From Circinella umbellata (taxonomy: Eukaryota > Mucoromycota > Mucoromycetes > Mucorales > Lichtheimiaceae), in the NCBI GenBank assembly GCA_025093555.1, contig JAIWNF010000001.1, forward strand, positions 310,001-374,000: a stretch of DNA of 64,000 nucleotides, read 5' to 3'. A program made the position numbers and the translations under genes. Below the pieces are notes generated by a model that was not told where the DNA came from, did no database searches, and saw only the letters and a program-made list of their open reading frames with translations. Below are positions 24,606-36,656 of the stretch, piece after piece (positions within the stretch are counted from its first letter, which is position 1; each line of letters opens with the position of its first letter).

Positions 24606-26541
24606 ATTTTCGTTAAGTGCTGTAACCACGAACTACTTCTATCCATCTCATAATTGAGCGTGAGAGAAAATAAAGTTGTTGATACATGTAGTTTATCTAA
24701 ATTTATTTGCCTGAACCAATAATTAAAATGTCAGTTCCTTATGTATTGGAATAAATAAACAACAACAACAAAAAAAGTATCAAGCGATAAACAAGATTTG
24801 TAATAATAGTAATCTGTTACAAAAAAAAGGAAATAATTACTCACTCTTGCTGAGTATGGTTGTTGCATATGGCATGACTGTATATATATATATATATATT
24901 TATTATGGTTTATTTGTAAAGTAAATAGCTTTTTTAAGGTTGGGGGGAAAAGAATGATTAAAGCGTCTTTTTGTATTCACAAAATTTGAATGAGATGGAA
25001 CAGTTCCCCCTTTCATTCTAACACATTCACTCTTTTAAAACGTTTTAAAATTATAAGAGAGTTTATACAAGAATTCTAATTCTTGTCAAGAATCAATGTT
25101 GTTGTTTATTACCTGGTACCTGATATATCACAATTCTTTTTTTTTTCGGGGGGGGGGAGTTGACTAGAACTAGTTATATTGTTGTTATTATTTGACTTGA
25201 TTTTCACATTACCAAAATAATAACATGTCAACAAATAAAAATGGTTACGATAACAAATAATCTAGATATGATTATCGGTAAGATATCGGCTCGTTTCTTT
25301 TCAAACCCGGGCATACTTCTATATACATCCCTAAAAAACAATATTATTATAATGAGGTAATAGTAGTATATTGTATATAAAAACAGTACAATAGAAAAAA
25401 AACCAGACCCATGCATTATAGATGAAAAGAATGACTGAATCTTTTCACTAGAAACTAATGACTTCTTTAGTGTATTTATTTAAATATTAAAAGCAATCAC
25501 AATGAACAAAGATAATTTTATTTTATTTTATGCGCGGTTTTTTTATTATTATTGCGGGTCAAGTGTCATGAAAAATAAATTTTACTGCAAATAACAAACA
25601 CCGCTTATTTATTTATATATTTTTACTTAATGACAGATCAATTCAGTTTAAATATTATTTTTTACGTAGGCTACTATTATTTAAATATGTATTATAATAT
25701 AAATAATGAAAAAAAAAAAAAAAAACAAAAAGATGGGGCGTTTTGAAAAGAAATGTGTTTCATCCAAAGTATTCTTTAATATTAAAATGAACCGTTACTA
25801 ATTCATTACTCATAGAATGATTGAATGGTGCCATCAACTCGATTTCTTATACGCTAATAAATGTATAATGTAACTCGTGGTTCGCGGGGTCCATTATTAA
25901 TACGTGGTTATAATTCACACCCCTCAGTAAACTAAGTTATACTGAGACTATACTTCCCCCCCTTTTTTTTTCTTTTTTTTTTTTTTTTTTTTTTACTTTT
26001 ATAATGATCTAAAGTTCTTTTTATAATTTCATATAAAAAAATAATATTTATAATGAAAATGTAGGTAAAAAAAAAAAGGAGAAGGGAGGTTGTTGGGAGA
26101 GATTGCGAATATAGGTAAGTCAACTATTGATGCTTCTTCTCAGGTGAAGTTAAACTGACTGTTCATGTGTAATAACTTCTTTTTTTCGGGATACTAAAAA
26201 AAAAGATAACAGAAAAGATAATAAACGCTAAACAAACGATCATCATCGTTCGTAATTAAGTTTTTGATAAACGAAAAAAAAATATAGAATAACCGAGAAA
26301 TTTTGAACAGATCGACGGAATCGGGAATACAGAAAAGAAATGACCCTTTTAAATGTAAAAAAAAACTATACTGTATAATAAAATAACCAATTTAAGAAAC
26401 AGAGATGGAATGGGGGGCTAATCATCCGCTTCACTTGGCATTATATTTTATCAATACATCAAAGGATTACAGTTTAGTACAACAATAGTCTTTCAATCTA
26501 TTTTATCCCCCCAAAACCACCCTTTGTTCCCGCGCACATAC

Positions 26542-26543
<2 letters not shown>

Positions 26544-26572
<29 letters not shown>
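26544..26572. repeat. (TA)n microsatellite
   Basis: An uninterrupted TA run of about 29 nt lies roughly 300 nt upstream of the PIN-like carrier start. Confidence 0.9.
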
Positions 26573-26579
<7 letters not shown>

Positions 26580-26876
26580 CAAATATAACAAATAATAACA
26601 TCAACAAAATAAAAGTCGGGGAAGAATAATTGCATCATTTATTTCATTTATAATTGAATCAGAAAAAAATTCAATCCAGAAATAAATAACTTTTGAATTT
26701 CTCGTTTGTCATTCTTCTTTTTTCTTTTTTTCTTTCTCTCTATCAGAACTATTTTGATTTATTCTTTTTCAAACTTATACTTTCTTTTCTCCCCTATATA
26801 TATATATATCTATATATCTTTTTTTCTATCCATCGGTATACCACAATAAGATCAACATATATAATATTATAAAAAG

Positions 26877-28711
26877 ATGATGTTAAATTTAATATTAGCA
26901 GCAATGCAGGTAAACTATCGCTGGTAATAATAATAATAATGGGTTATAGTAATAAGAAAATAATAAATAATAAATAAAAAACTAATATAAATGTTAAAAT
27001 GTGGTCAGTCAATTTTACAGGTAATGGTAATTGTCCTGTTTGGTTTCGTACTGACGCGTGCTGGTTATTTTACAACAGAAAAACAAAAGGTAAATCATCA
27101 TTCTTTTTTCCCTTTGAAATTATTATATAATTGTAACTTATATAGGAAATATACTATTTTAGTGGTTATCTCAATTAAACTTGGTATTTTTTACACCCTG
27201 TCTTTTATTTTCAAATATCGCATCCGTTATTTCTTTTCAACAATTATTAGCCTATTGGCCAATTCCTGTGTTTTACATATGCTTTGCTGGTCTAGCATTT
27301 ATGTGTGGTCACATCATTTCTCGTATTGTACGACTTGACAATGCATACCGAAGATTCGTATTAGCATGTGTCATGTTTTCTAATACTAATTCATTACCTA
27401 TCGCTGTCATCACAAGTTTGGCTATTTCTGAAGCTGGAAATGTTTTATTCTGGAATGCTGATGATACTCAACAAGCAGTTGCCGCACGGTAAGCTTTAAA
27501 AAAAAGAGAAAAAAAAAGAACTTAAAATGAACGGGGACGGGGGGGACGGGATATCGGTGAGAATGGTATATAAAAAAAAAAGAATAAAAAAAAGGGGACT
27601 AGAAAAAAAAAAAAAAAAGAGGGAGAAGAGGGAATGACCGAGAAGGGGTCTCGTATTATTGAGGCTCATGCATTACATCAAATATATAATATGTGTTACT
27701 CATGGGATATCAACTCTACATAATAGTGGTATATCATATGCATTATTCTACGCCATCTTTGGTAACCTTTTACGATGGTCCTATGGTTATAGTTTACTAC
27801 AACGATGGGAAGGAGACGATGATGATACCTCTACTGTAGCAGATTATACGGATCGACGTGATCATCTTTCCTCGCCACAATTAGAATACGGATCTTTACA
27901 CTCATCATCCACTACTCCATCTTCAGCAGCTTCATCTATTGCTAATATTGATACTCGACGTACCAGTTCTGTCACATTGGAAAATAATCAAGGTCATTTG
28001 ACACTCACGACATCAGCAAAACAGAATAATAAGCCCATAAACGAAACAACCCATTTATTATCATTTCCTACTTTGCCAAGTGATGATCTTCAGACATCCT
28101 CCAACGATATTAATGCTACACACGAACCTAAAATAATACACACTGATTCTGCGATTCTATGTGTGGCAAAACAGATCCACAAATGCATGACACCTCCTTT
28201 ATATGCAGCATTATTTGCCCTTTTCGTCGGTTTAACGACACCATTAAAACAACTCATGTTTGATAAATCAAGTTTCTTTTATCCATGTTTAACAAGTGCT
28301 ATTCAAAATTGTGGACGTGCTGCTGTTCCATTGATTCTTGTTTGTCTTGGTGCTCAATTGACAGACATTTATAATTCTCCGCAAGATAATCAAGTAAAAT
28401 ACCGACCTGTTGTAGTAGCTATTTCTACACGTATGTTTATTATGCCATTATTGGTGATTCCAATTGTTTTAGTCTTTGCAGCATATGGTGATCAATGGTC
28501 TGCCATTGCTACAGATCCTGTATTTAGTGTTATGATGATTATATTGGGATGTACACCCACAGCTATCAATATGGTTCAAATCTCTCAAGTGACAGGTTGT
28601 TTCGAAAATGAAATGTTACGTGTTTTGTTCTGGAGTTATGGTGTTATTTGTGTACCACTATTTACTCTTATTGTTTTCTTTGCTCTCAATATTGTTGACA
28701 AAGTTATCTAG
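26877..28711 (+). CDS. PIN-like auxin efflux carrier family (AEC) membrane transporter
   Basis: Four exons: join(26877..26909, 27009..27089, 27163..27488, 27727..28711), 474 residues. The first exon gives MMLNLILAAMQ, which joins in phase to SILQVMVIVLFGFVLTRAG and a third exon starting WLSQLNLVFFTPCLLF. The N-terminal membrane bundle has NLVFFTPCL, WPIPVFYI and the MFSNTNSLPIA segment of the AEC family. It ends at about residue 160, before a central hydrophilic Ser/Thr-rich loop (about 190-310). A C-terminal five-helix bundle follows, with RAAVPLILVCLGAQL and LGCTPTAINM. The ten-helix layout with a central loop matches fungal ECM3/PIN-like proteins, which sit in ER or plasma membrane. The substrate is not known. 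A double ATG at the start makes the exact initiator ambiguous by one codon. Confidence 0.9.
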
Positions 28712-29534
28712 AAGATACAAACAAAATTGGTTATACTATACCCTGCTAATTTAGTATTCTTATTCCCCCCCCCGCCTTTCTCCTCCTGATCTCTCTTTTC
28801 TTTTTTTCTCTCTCGAATATATTATATATATAATTGCACACTAAAATGTATACCCTTACCTCTTTTTATATATAAAAAAAAAACAAGAACGACAACAAGA
28901 GTGATAATTTTTCCTTTTTCATTATAGGTGAATTGTTATTTTAGATCACTTATTATCCCTTTCCCTTTTGCTTCTTGTGTATGTCTCTGTCTATGTATTA
29001 TATATATACTATTTTGCGTGTACATATTTATTTTAAGAGGATATTATATTCCCTTTTTGCTTCTTTTATCTACCTTATTCTAATCTCTTTTCTTTTTTTG
29101 TTTTGTTTTCAAACCATTTCATGCATTATTGTACACACACATGCATACACACACACACATACACATACGCACATACACCCACACCCACACCCACATATAT
29201 ATATATCTAGTTTTATTTGATTAGCATTACAATTAAAGAAAAAAAACACTTATCGGTTTTTCTCTTGTTAAAACATTAGTAAAGAGAGAGAGAACGTGTA
29301 CGTGTGTGTGTGTATGAAATAGAGTGTAAGATTTGATGTATTGCTACTGTCATTAAATAATTAAAGGATGATTTGTACAAAATTAATAAAAATAATTATA
29401 AAAAAAAAAGAGGTTGATTTGGTTGTTATAGAAAAAAAAGGGAGGGGGGGAGGAAATAGAACAAAAAAAAAAATGGTTGTGTATATCTTTCTAATAAGCA
29501 AGAAAAAAAATGGGATTTGATTTGGAAAAGGGTA
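28712..29534. other. Convergent intergenic region
   Basis: It holds the 3' ends of the PIN-like carrier and of the coiled-coil gene. It contains CA-rich repeats at about 29131-29196, a (GT)n run near 29300 and several poly-A/G homopolymers. No gene is seen. Confidence 0.6.
29131..29196. repeat. Degenerate (CA)n/(CCCACA)n repeat
   Basis: A CA-rich tract of about 65 nt is interrupted by T and C. It lies in the convergent intergenic region after the PIN-like carrier. Confidence 0.75.
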
Positions 29535-31686
29535 TCACGTTGACATAGTAGTAGGTGTTTTCCATGATTGAGCCAATGGATTTAATTTGGTACTATTACT
29601 AGTATTAGTAGTATGAGTATTACTATCTTCTTTGCTGGGTAATTTCACTGTATATTGTGATAATTGACCATTGATTTCTGTTGTAAATGTTAAATGACCG
29701 TCTTCATTCATGAAATAACTTTGTCGATGACTCGCTTTACGTTCTTTGTTAATATGGTTATGAGATGGTGCAGGTGTCATGGATTTATGTTTTCGTTGTT
29801 TGATTGTGGCTGCATTGGAGGGTGATGTTGCTCTAGTAGTTATGGTAGCCGTTGTGCTATTTGTAGAAGATGGAGAAGGTGCTACAAGAGCCATAGAAGA
29901 AGCTGGTCTTGTTTGATTTAAGGGACGAGTGACTGCTGAACGAGAAGTAGGTCGTTGCTGTTGATGATGTTGCTGTTGTTGCATCAAAAGTTGTTTTTCC
30001 AACTCGGCAATTTTGTTATTTGCAACTTCATATTTTGTTTCCAAATTAGAATATTTTTTCGCCCACTCATCTTCAGCTACAACATCTGCCCAATCCATAA
30101 TAGTTGATATGTTTTCTGTTTGTACATCTCGAGTTTTGGTAGAAGCCTTAGAAGAAGAAGACAAACGAGTATCTTTTACTGTTACACCATTATTACGTTG
30201 ATGTTGTACCAATTGTGCTTCTAATTCACTATTACGTAGTCTAAAAGTTTCCACTTCTTTTTCCAATTCAATATAGCGTTGCTGAATGGATTGAATTTCA
30301 GTTTGTTGTGCTACGTGTTTTAATTGATATCCACTCACTTCATTTTCCAAATCAATTCGTAATTTACGTAAATTATCCAATTCTTGTTCTTCCTCTTCTT
30401 CTACGTCTTCTCCTGATCCTTGTCGATGTTGTTTTAATTGATCTGCTGTACTACTTAATTTATGTAAAATGGATGAACCTAATTCAAGCATATCACGTCG
30501 TTGTTCTTCCCAAAATCGCCTCGCGTCACGATGACTTTCAGTGGCTCGCCAAAGAATTTCTGAAATATTACTTTTGAGTCGTGATTCAATAATTTCATCA
30601 ATGCGATCTAATAGACGTTGTTCATTAAGATTATTGAAATTTAGATCGGTTGTATCGGGTGCAATACTACTATTTTCAGAGGATGAATGTGCAGTAGGTG
30701 GCGGTGGTGGCGGTGGTGGTTTTGCATAGGGAGCAATCTTCGAAAAAAAAAATAGAATAAAAAACAATTTTTTATATTAGGATGGGATTTAGGTTCATGT
30801 TTTTTTTTGGATCAAAAAATTTATATATAAAATACTCCTCCAACATATAATAATAACCCCCACCCTTCCTTTCTTTATTACTTACCAAACCACTTTCACT
30901 TAATTTTCTCAATGCCATAAATCGAGGACTAACAGCACTCGTACTACTGTTTTTACTACTAGCTTGAGATTTGTTTTCAGGACCATCCGATAATGTTGAA
31001 GTGGAAGATACTTGTTGTTGCAAATTAAAAGGGCGACCGTCAATTAGTCCGTGTTGGGTAGTTTTAGATTGACGTCGTGATCGCATTAAATGAGGTGGTG
31101 GACGAAGTGAAAAAGGATGTACACCATGTAAAAGATGTTCTTCATCCGAACGGGTTTGATAAGTTTCATGTTCAATCCAACTATTATTACGATGATGAGG
31201 TGTAGAAGGAGGTCTTTCTACAATAGGTGATAAAAATACATCTTGAATAATATCACCACCTGCAATACGAACATTAATGGTGGGTGGATCAGGTTCAGTG
31301 GCTATAATAACCCCAATGTAATTATGTAAGTTTTTTTTATCTTCATTTTCTCATTTACTCCTAAACGTATAAGCTGTTTTTTAATTTTCCGCCTTTCAAT
31401 ATCCTCCTCCCTTCTCTTTTTTTTCCCCCCTAGAAACTTACTTGGAGTACAAATGACACTACTTGTTCGGTGTCTCTTTTCTGGTTGAGGTGTCATCGGA
31501 GAACCTGTTGATGTAAGGAATGGGGCCCCAGGAGAAAAATAATCATTGGAAGGAAAAGTAAAAACGGATTGTGGAAGTGAAATAGAGCTGGGCGGAGCAG
31601 TTTGATCATGTTGTTCCTTTGCCACTCGTGTCAAACGTTGTTGCGTTACCTTGTCTTCACTATCCAACTAAACATGTATAAGGAAT

Positions 31687-31719
<33 letters not shown>

Positions 31720-32525
31720 GAGGCTTAGCAATTACAATTACTTTATATTATATAAACTTGTTTTTAACAATAAGAGAAAAAGGCGGTTACAAAGTGTAAC
31801 CTAAGATAATAATAAAAATAAAAATAAAAAAAAAAACCACTAAATAAGAAGAATAAATAGTATTTTAAACAAAATAGCCAAAAAAAAAAAAAAGAAAAAA
31901 GTATACCTCTTGAGCTAGTTCCAAAAAAAGTTCTTCAACATCTTCAACATCACTATCGTCTGATTCTTCATCTTCATCGTCTGCTATGACTTGGTCTTCA
32001 TCACTTTCTTGATTATATTGACGCGATGTATTATCATTCAACTGAGAAGAAGATGGTGGTAAGTTTTCAGAGTCAGGAAGTCGTATGAACGGAATTTTAG
32101 CCCGTTCCGATAATGCAACTGAGAAAATTTCTCGAGTTTGAGTATCTGGTAACTTGAGAAGAGCCTAATTTTTCGGTTTATCAATGAATTTCGAAAAAAA
32201 AGTTAGTCTTCTTCTCATCATCACTGTATTATTCTATTCTTTGAATGATAGTGCAGAACCCTCCTTCTCTACTCCCTTTTGATAACCAAAATCACAAATC
32301 CAATAAAAATCATCCAATTTATATTTTACACAAACCCATAATAATAATTATATTTCCTTTTTTACCTACTTCCTTCATGGCTATCCGTTCGGCCAAACTC
32401 ATTTTATTAAATTTATCTTGATTTTCTTGTATACGAATAGGAGACGAAGTTTGAGGCACAGCGACTCTTTTTCCTTTTGTTGGTTGTTGGTGTTGTTTAT
32501 TGGAACGCGTCCGATCGATCGTCAT
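29535..32525 (-). CDS. Uncharacterised coiled-coil protein, 752 residues
   Basis: Five exons: complement(join(29535..30737, 30886..31301, 31442..31667, 31907..32164, 32370..32525)). Every junction keeps phase. I do not recognise the family. The N terminus is basic and Pro/Gln-rich, with MSLAERIAMKE spliced to ALLKLPDTQTREIF. An acidic Asp/Glu patch follows (about 110-135). A Ser/Pro-rich middle comes next, with TP motifs that could be phosphorylated. An eight-proline run starts the last exon (near residue 358). A long coiled coil follows (about 380-510, heptads such as LENEVSGYQLKHVAQQTEI and a second KYSNLETKYEVANNK). The tail is disordered and Ser/Thr-rich. The architecture suggests a scaffold or cytoskeletal adaptor, but no function can be assigned. 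Short (GA)n and poly-A runs sit in its introns. Confidence 0.75.
31690..31722. repeat. (GA)n / (GAAA)n repeat in an intron
   Basis: A GAAA run grades into a GA dinucleotide run inside the intron between 31667 and 31907 of the coiled-coil gene. Confidence 0.85.
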
Positions 32526-33083
32526 GGAGATGGAAAGTAAAAACCAAAGAGAATTAGAAAAAAAAAAAGGAAAAAGAAAAAGTGAGAGAGAGAGGAAAAA
32601 GGTTAAAAGAAAAAAGCTGTCATGAAAAAAAAAAGCGTCAGTTCATTTTGGTGGAACTCAGAAAATAGTAACAGAGAAAGGAGGGGGGGGGAGGATGAAT
32701 AGGTGACAAAGAAAAAAAAAGAAGGGGGGGGGGAAGGGGGAGAGGTTTACTTAGAATTACTGTATAATATAATTGTGTAATATATTATGAAGCAATCGAG
32801 AGGTTAATGGATAAATAACAAATTCGATATATTACCATTTGTAGCAATATAACCAACCGTTTGTCATATTTCCAAACTACTAAATAAAGTGTAGTTTGAT
32901 TATCGGACCTTTTCAAAATAGCTGTTTTGTAGTTTATAGAATATAATGATGATCATGTTTAATATAATTTATTATTATTATTACTGTAAATGATCCAACA
33001 ATAAAAAAAGATTAAGTTTGAATTAGGTAAAAAAAAAAAAAGATAGAAAAAAAAAAAAAAACGTGGCAAAAAAAAAAAGAGCG
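32526..33083. other. Short intergenic region, tandem minus-strand genes
   Basis: It contains purine-rich homopolymer tracts (A and G runs at about 32560-32750), which on the minus strand are the pyrimidine-rich upstream region of the coiled-coil gene. No gene is seen. Confidence 0.5.
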
Positions 33084-34541
33084 TTATACAAAACTCTCAA
33101 AATCTGGTTCACCTTGAGAAGGACCAATCATTTTAAGTCGTACAGTTCCTCCAGCTGCCAAATATACAATTTCACCATCTAAACACAATTCTGAAGCATG
33201 TTTTACTCGAAGCAATAGCTCCGGTGTCTTGTAATATTCCACAATGTTTTCTTCCTCTTCATCTTCTTTATCCACGTGTCGTCCTCCATCTAACACCTTG
33301 ATAGTTGCCGCTTTGAGTTGTTCTTTATTTACATCACGCATCATAACTACATCCATATCTTCTGTTGCTGGGCTTGCAAATGGTGCAATTTTGAATCCAC
33401 GTTCCATCGAGTCTTGCTTGGCGACCAAGAAATATGTAAATGGTTTATCCTTTAGTTCAACTTGACCCTCGTGAACAAATTCTTTTCTAGTAGAATCATA
33501 ACGTTGTGCATCCATCATTGTCAATTCCCCTTGATGTTGTTGTAAGAATAGTAATAGATACATAGCTACCCAACTGAACCGCGTATTGCCCATAAATGGT
33601 TGCAAGTATCTTGATTTAGAAACAAGTTGTGCATGGAATCCCCAACTCATCACAACTAAAATACGTCGTTTTACTCGTGTATGATTATTTTTAACTTCTG
33701 GATCAGGGTTTAAACTGACATCAATGAGTCGAAAAGGTTGTGTTTTCCCCTTAATTACTTGAAGTACCGAGTGCTCGATCGATTCTAATTTTAAACTGAG
33801 CGAAAATGCATTGCCTGAACCACTGGGTATTATACCAAGTCGAAACGTGGGTAGTGTGGTTGTTGTCTCTTCTCCTTCTGTTCCTTGTTGTTGTTGTTGT
33901 TGCCATTCACGTCCATCAAAGGCATCTGATAAACCATTCACAACTTCATGGGTTGTACCATCTCCACCAAGACATAACACAATGGTTTTTTTCTTGTCGG
34001 TTAACATTTTAACACCAAGTTGTTCTACTAATCCTCGTGTTTTACCCTTTGGTAATGTATGGGTTATTTGAAATTGCGATGCGTTGTATCCAGCATGTAA
34101 AAGCATTGGTTTTACAATGGTATTCCATTGCGATAGAGCTTGCCCAGCACCAGCTGCTGGATTAATGACAATAAAAACACGCGTGTCGTCTTTATTATCA
34201 AAAAGCATAAGTGAACGAAACTGTGTTATAAAAGGTTCATCCAAAGTCCCTTTTTGAAACGTGAGTGTACGTCGTTCCCATAGTTTAATACCTGCAGTAC
34301 GAAAATTGGTAATTGTTTTTTTTTCTTCTTCTTGCTGTTGTTCTTCTTCTTCTTGAGGGTTGCTGACATGACAATAATAGATAATATCTTTATCAATACC
34401 ATAAATATATTTTAATTCAATTTTTTGGGTATCATCATTTTGGGTATTATTGAGTGGTTCAATAGAAAGATACGTATTATCCACAACACGTAATTGAACG
34501 GATGTTCCTAAATTATTTACTGCAACAGTCGAAAAAGACAT
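33084..34541 (-). CDS. Sphingoid long-chain base kinase / sphingosine kinase-like
   Basis: A single uninterrupted frame of 485 residues starts at the ATG at 34541. The catalytic DAGK-type domain starts near residue 130 with VFIVINPAAGAGQ. The nucleotide-binding loop CLGGDGTTHEVVNGL (about 192-206) and the SGSGNAFSLSLK motif are intact. A C-terminal beta domain with FTYFLVAKQ and LCLDGEIV completes the fold. These features match fungal LCB kinases (Lcb4/Lcb5) and animal sphingosine kinases, which phosphorylate sphingoid bases to 1-phosphates at internal membranes. Ceramide kinase is a less likely alternative. A poly-Glu/Gln insert lies near residues 65-75 and a Gln run near 215. There are no introns, unlike most neighbours. 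Confidence 0.9.
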   Translation of the reverse strand: MSFSTVAVNNLGTSVQLRVVDNTYLSIEPLNNTQNDDTQKIELKYIYGIDKDIIYYCHVSNPQEEEEQQQEEEKKTITNFRTAGIKLWERRTLTFQKGTLDEPFITQFRSLMLFDNKDDTRVFIVINPAAGAGQALSQWNTIVKPMLLHAGYNASQFQITHTLPKGKTRGLVEQLGVKMLTDKKKTIVLCLGGDGTTHEVVNGLSDAFDGREWQQQQQQGTEGEETTTTLPTFRLGIIPSGSGNAFSLSLKLESIEHSVLQVIKGKTQPFRLIDVSLNPDPEVKNNHTRVKRRILVVMSWGFHAQLVSKSRYLQPFMGNTRFSWVAMYLLLFLQQHQGELTMMDAQRYDSTRKEFVHEGQVELKDKPFTYFLVAKQDSMERGFKIAPFASPATEDMDVVMMRDVNKEQLKAATIKVLDGGRHVDKEDEEEENIVEYYKTPELLLRVKHASELCLDGEIVYLAAGGTVRLKMIGPSQGEPDFESFV

Positions 34542-35164
34542 CTTTTTTTTTTAAGAAAAAAGGTCAAGAAAAAAAAATATAAATTGAAAAGAAAAATAAA
34601 GTTTTTTTTTTCTGCTCCCTAATCCAAAAAGGTTATGATAAATTAGACAATTAGTCATCTTCTTATCTCAATAATAACTTAGTTATACAACAACAATGGT
34701 GAACAGGATACATGACAAAAAAAAAATATAAACATTCAGCCTCTTTTTTTTTTTTTGGGTAAATCTTTCTATCTAAATAAAAAAAAAAAATTGAACGCGG
34801 TAATTTGTTTTTGCCGAATTCCATTATTTAAAGTAATACAATGAAATAGAATAATCACACATACCTCATTTTAGATCAAGATGGTATTATTGATAACAAT
34901 AATGACGTTCATTAGTATGAAATCAAGTTTTTTAAACAGGTTAAGAAAATTTATTAGGGGCGAATATTTCAATTTCATGCAATCTCATTTTGTTGTTTAA
35001 AGAAAAAAGTTGGGGGGGGGAGGAGAATTTTGTTTGGATCTGAAACATTTGGAATGGGGGACTAAAACGCTTGCATGAATTTTTTTTTCACCGTTGGGAA
35101 TTGTTTATATTCTTTTTTCTTTCTTCTCTTTTATACTTTTTTTTTTTTTTTACCCTATAATCAA
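34542..35164. other. Divergent intergenic region (shared promoter)
   Basis: It separates the LCB kinase (minus) from the secreted repeat protein (plus) and presumably carries both promoters. T-rich tracts lie immediately upstream of both starts. No defined element was recognised. Confidence 0.5.
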
Positions 35165-36656
35165 ATGAAGATCACTTGGATCATCGTCAGTATCACTTTT
35201 TATCTTGTAGCATTATTTTCTCAAGATGTTCATGGTAAATGTCTCCCCACAGTGAATAAAATAAAATAAAAAAAACCAAAGATTTCTTATCTGACACTAT
35301 GCCATGAAAATATAATTTGTAGCCGATGCTCGAGAACAAGCATTAGCTTTTTTGAGGAAATATCAAATCCCATATCATCATAAAAAAAATGAAATATCTA
35401 CTACCGGTAGTATTAGTAATGGTGCTATCAGTTTATTTGATAACAAAAACAATAATGAAGAGGATCAGCTTTTAAAAACCGTCAAATATTATCGTGATTC
35501 GGCTGTCATGAATCTCGATTTATTTGGTGAAAAGATTGATCGTCTTTTAAAAGGTGTTCGTATTAAACTTGAAAAACAACATCAGATTAACAAAAACACT
35601 ATTGGAGCCTTAATTGATTTATTACAGCATGCTTTACGACGATTGGAATTACGAGGTGAATTATCACGTGAGAATGTATTTACCGAATTAGATAAAGTCA
35701 AACACAAGGCTATTGAAAAAAAACTGGTCACAGAAGCTCAATGGAAACAATTGGTCAATGATGTTGCTGGATCATTTGCTACAGATGCATGGTATAGACG
35801 ATTTTTGGGCGGGAGATATCATCTTCAACATGAAACGGATGATGATGGATTTTATCGTTGGAAACATCATCTTAAGCGTCGTCTCAAGGACAAAAACAAA
35901 AAGTTAACACCCGAACAACTGGATCAAACATTACAAACTGTACAACGTGCTATTCACAATACACCCGATGCAACTAAATTAGCTAATCCACGTTGGTGGC
36001 ATCGTGTTGAACATGATTTGAAACGTACATTGAAATCATCATCACCTGATGAAGTCAAGAATGTGGTTGATTCCGTACGGGATGATGTTCACGCTTACAA
36101 GATTTTTGCCATGGATTATGCTCCTGAAGAAGCTAAACATTGGTTCCATGATTGGTGTGAATACTTTCATGATTTGTGGAATGATTTTGTGCAATGGCTT
36201 GTACATCAATACCGAGGTGAAGATACTCGAGAAGCTGCCCGTGCTTCTTCTTCTTATGCAGTAATTGAAGCTCATTCACGATCCGTTGATTCGGCTGCTC
36301 ATTCTGCCGAATCGGCCATTTATTCATTTACACAAGCGGTCGATGATACAACTCATCATTGGAAAAAATCATTTGCTCAGTTTTGGCTTGATCAAGAAAA
36401 GCAAGCTTATAAACGCATTGGGTATACTGAAGCTCATCTTAAATGGCTCCATGATCATTTAGAAAAGACCATTAAAAGTAATACATCATTAGCTAAACAT
36501 AACATTGATTCTACATTATATCAAGTACGTCGTTATCTTCAAGAAGCAAGAGTTCAATCAGCTACACAAATTGAACATCAGATCACTCGTATTCAAAACT
36601 TATTAGAAGAATGGAAACGAACTCTACCCACTCAACGTGTTAAAATACAATACTAA
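35165..36656 (+). CDS. Secreted/lumenal helical-repeat protein, Trp- and His-rich, unknown function
   Basis: Two exons: join(35165..35234, 35323..36656), 467 residues. A 70-nt first exon encodes a signal peptide (MKITWIIVSITFYLVALF, then SQDVHG), so the product enters the secretory pathway. The mature protein is almost entirely helical, basic and rich in Trp, His, Leu and Gln, with no membrane segment and no ER-retention tail. I see a degenerate repeat of about 35-40 residues of the form W-x-x-x-L-K-x-x-L-K followed by a second helix ending in a basic residue. Copies lie near 35541-35640, 35847-35960, 35992-36095 and 36434-36545. The N-terminal AFLRKYQIPY is slightly like the Ish1/Msc1 helical motif of fungal stress proteins. 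That is only a weak suggestion. Confidence 0.8.

Larger units (their letters stand above)
22627..26876. other. Long gene-free stretch (4.2 kb)
   Basis: The stretch is very AT-rich, with (TA)n runs at 24573-24603 and 26544-26572, poly-T at about 25964-25994 and short palindromes near 25033-25086. The short open frames are AT-biased and show no domain. It should contain the 3' UTR of the PDR gene and the promoter of the PIN-like carrier (pyrimidine tracts from about 26710). Confidence 0.5.
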
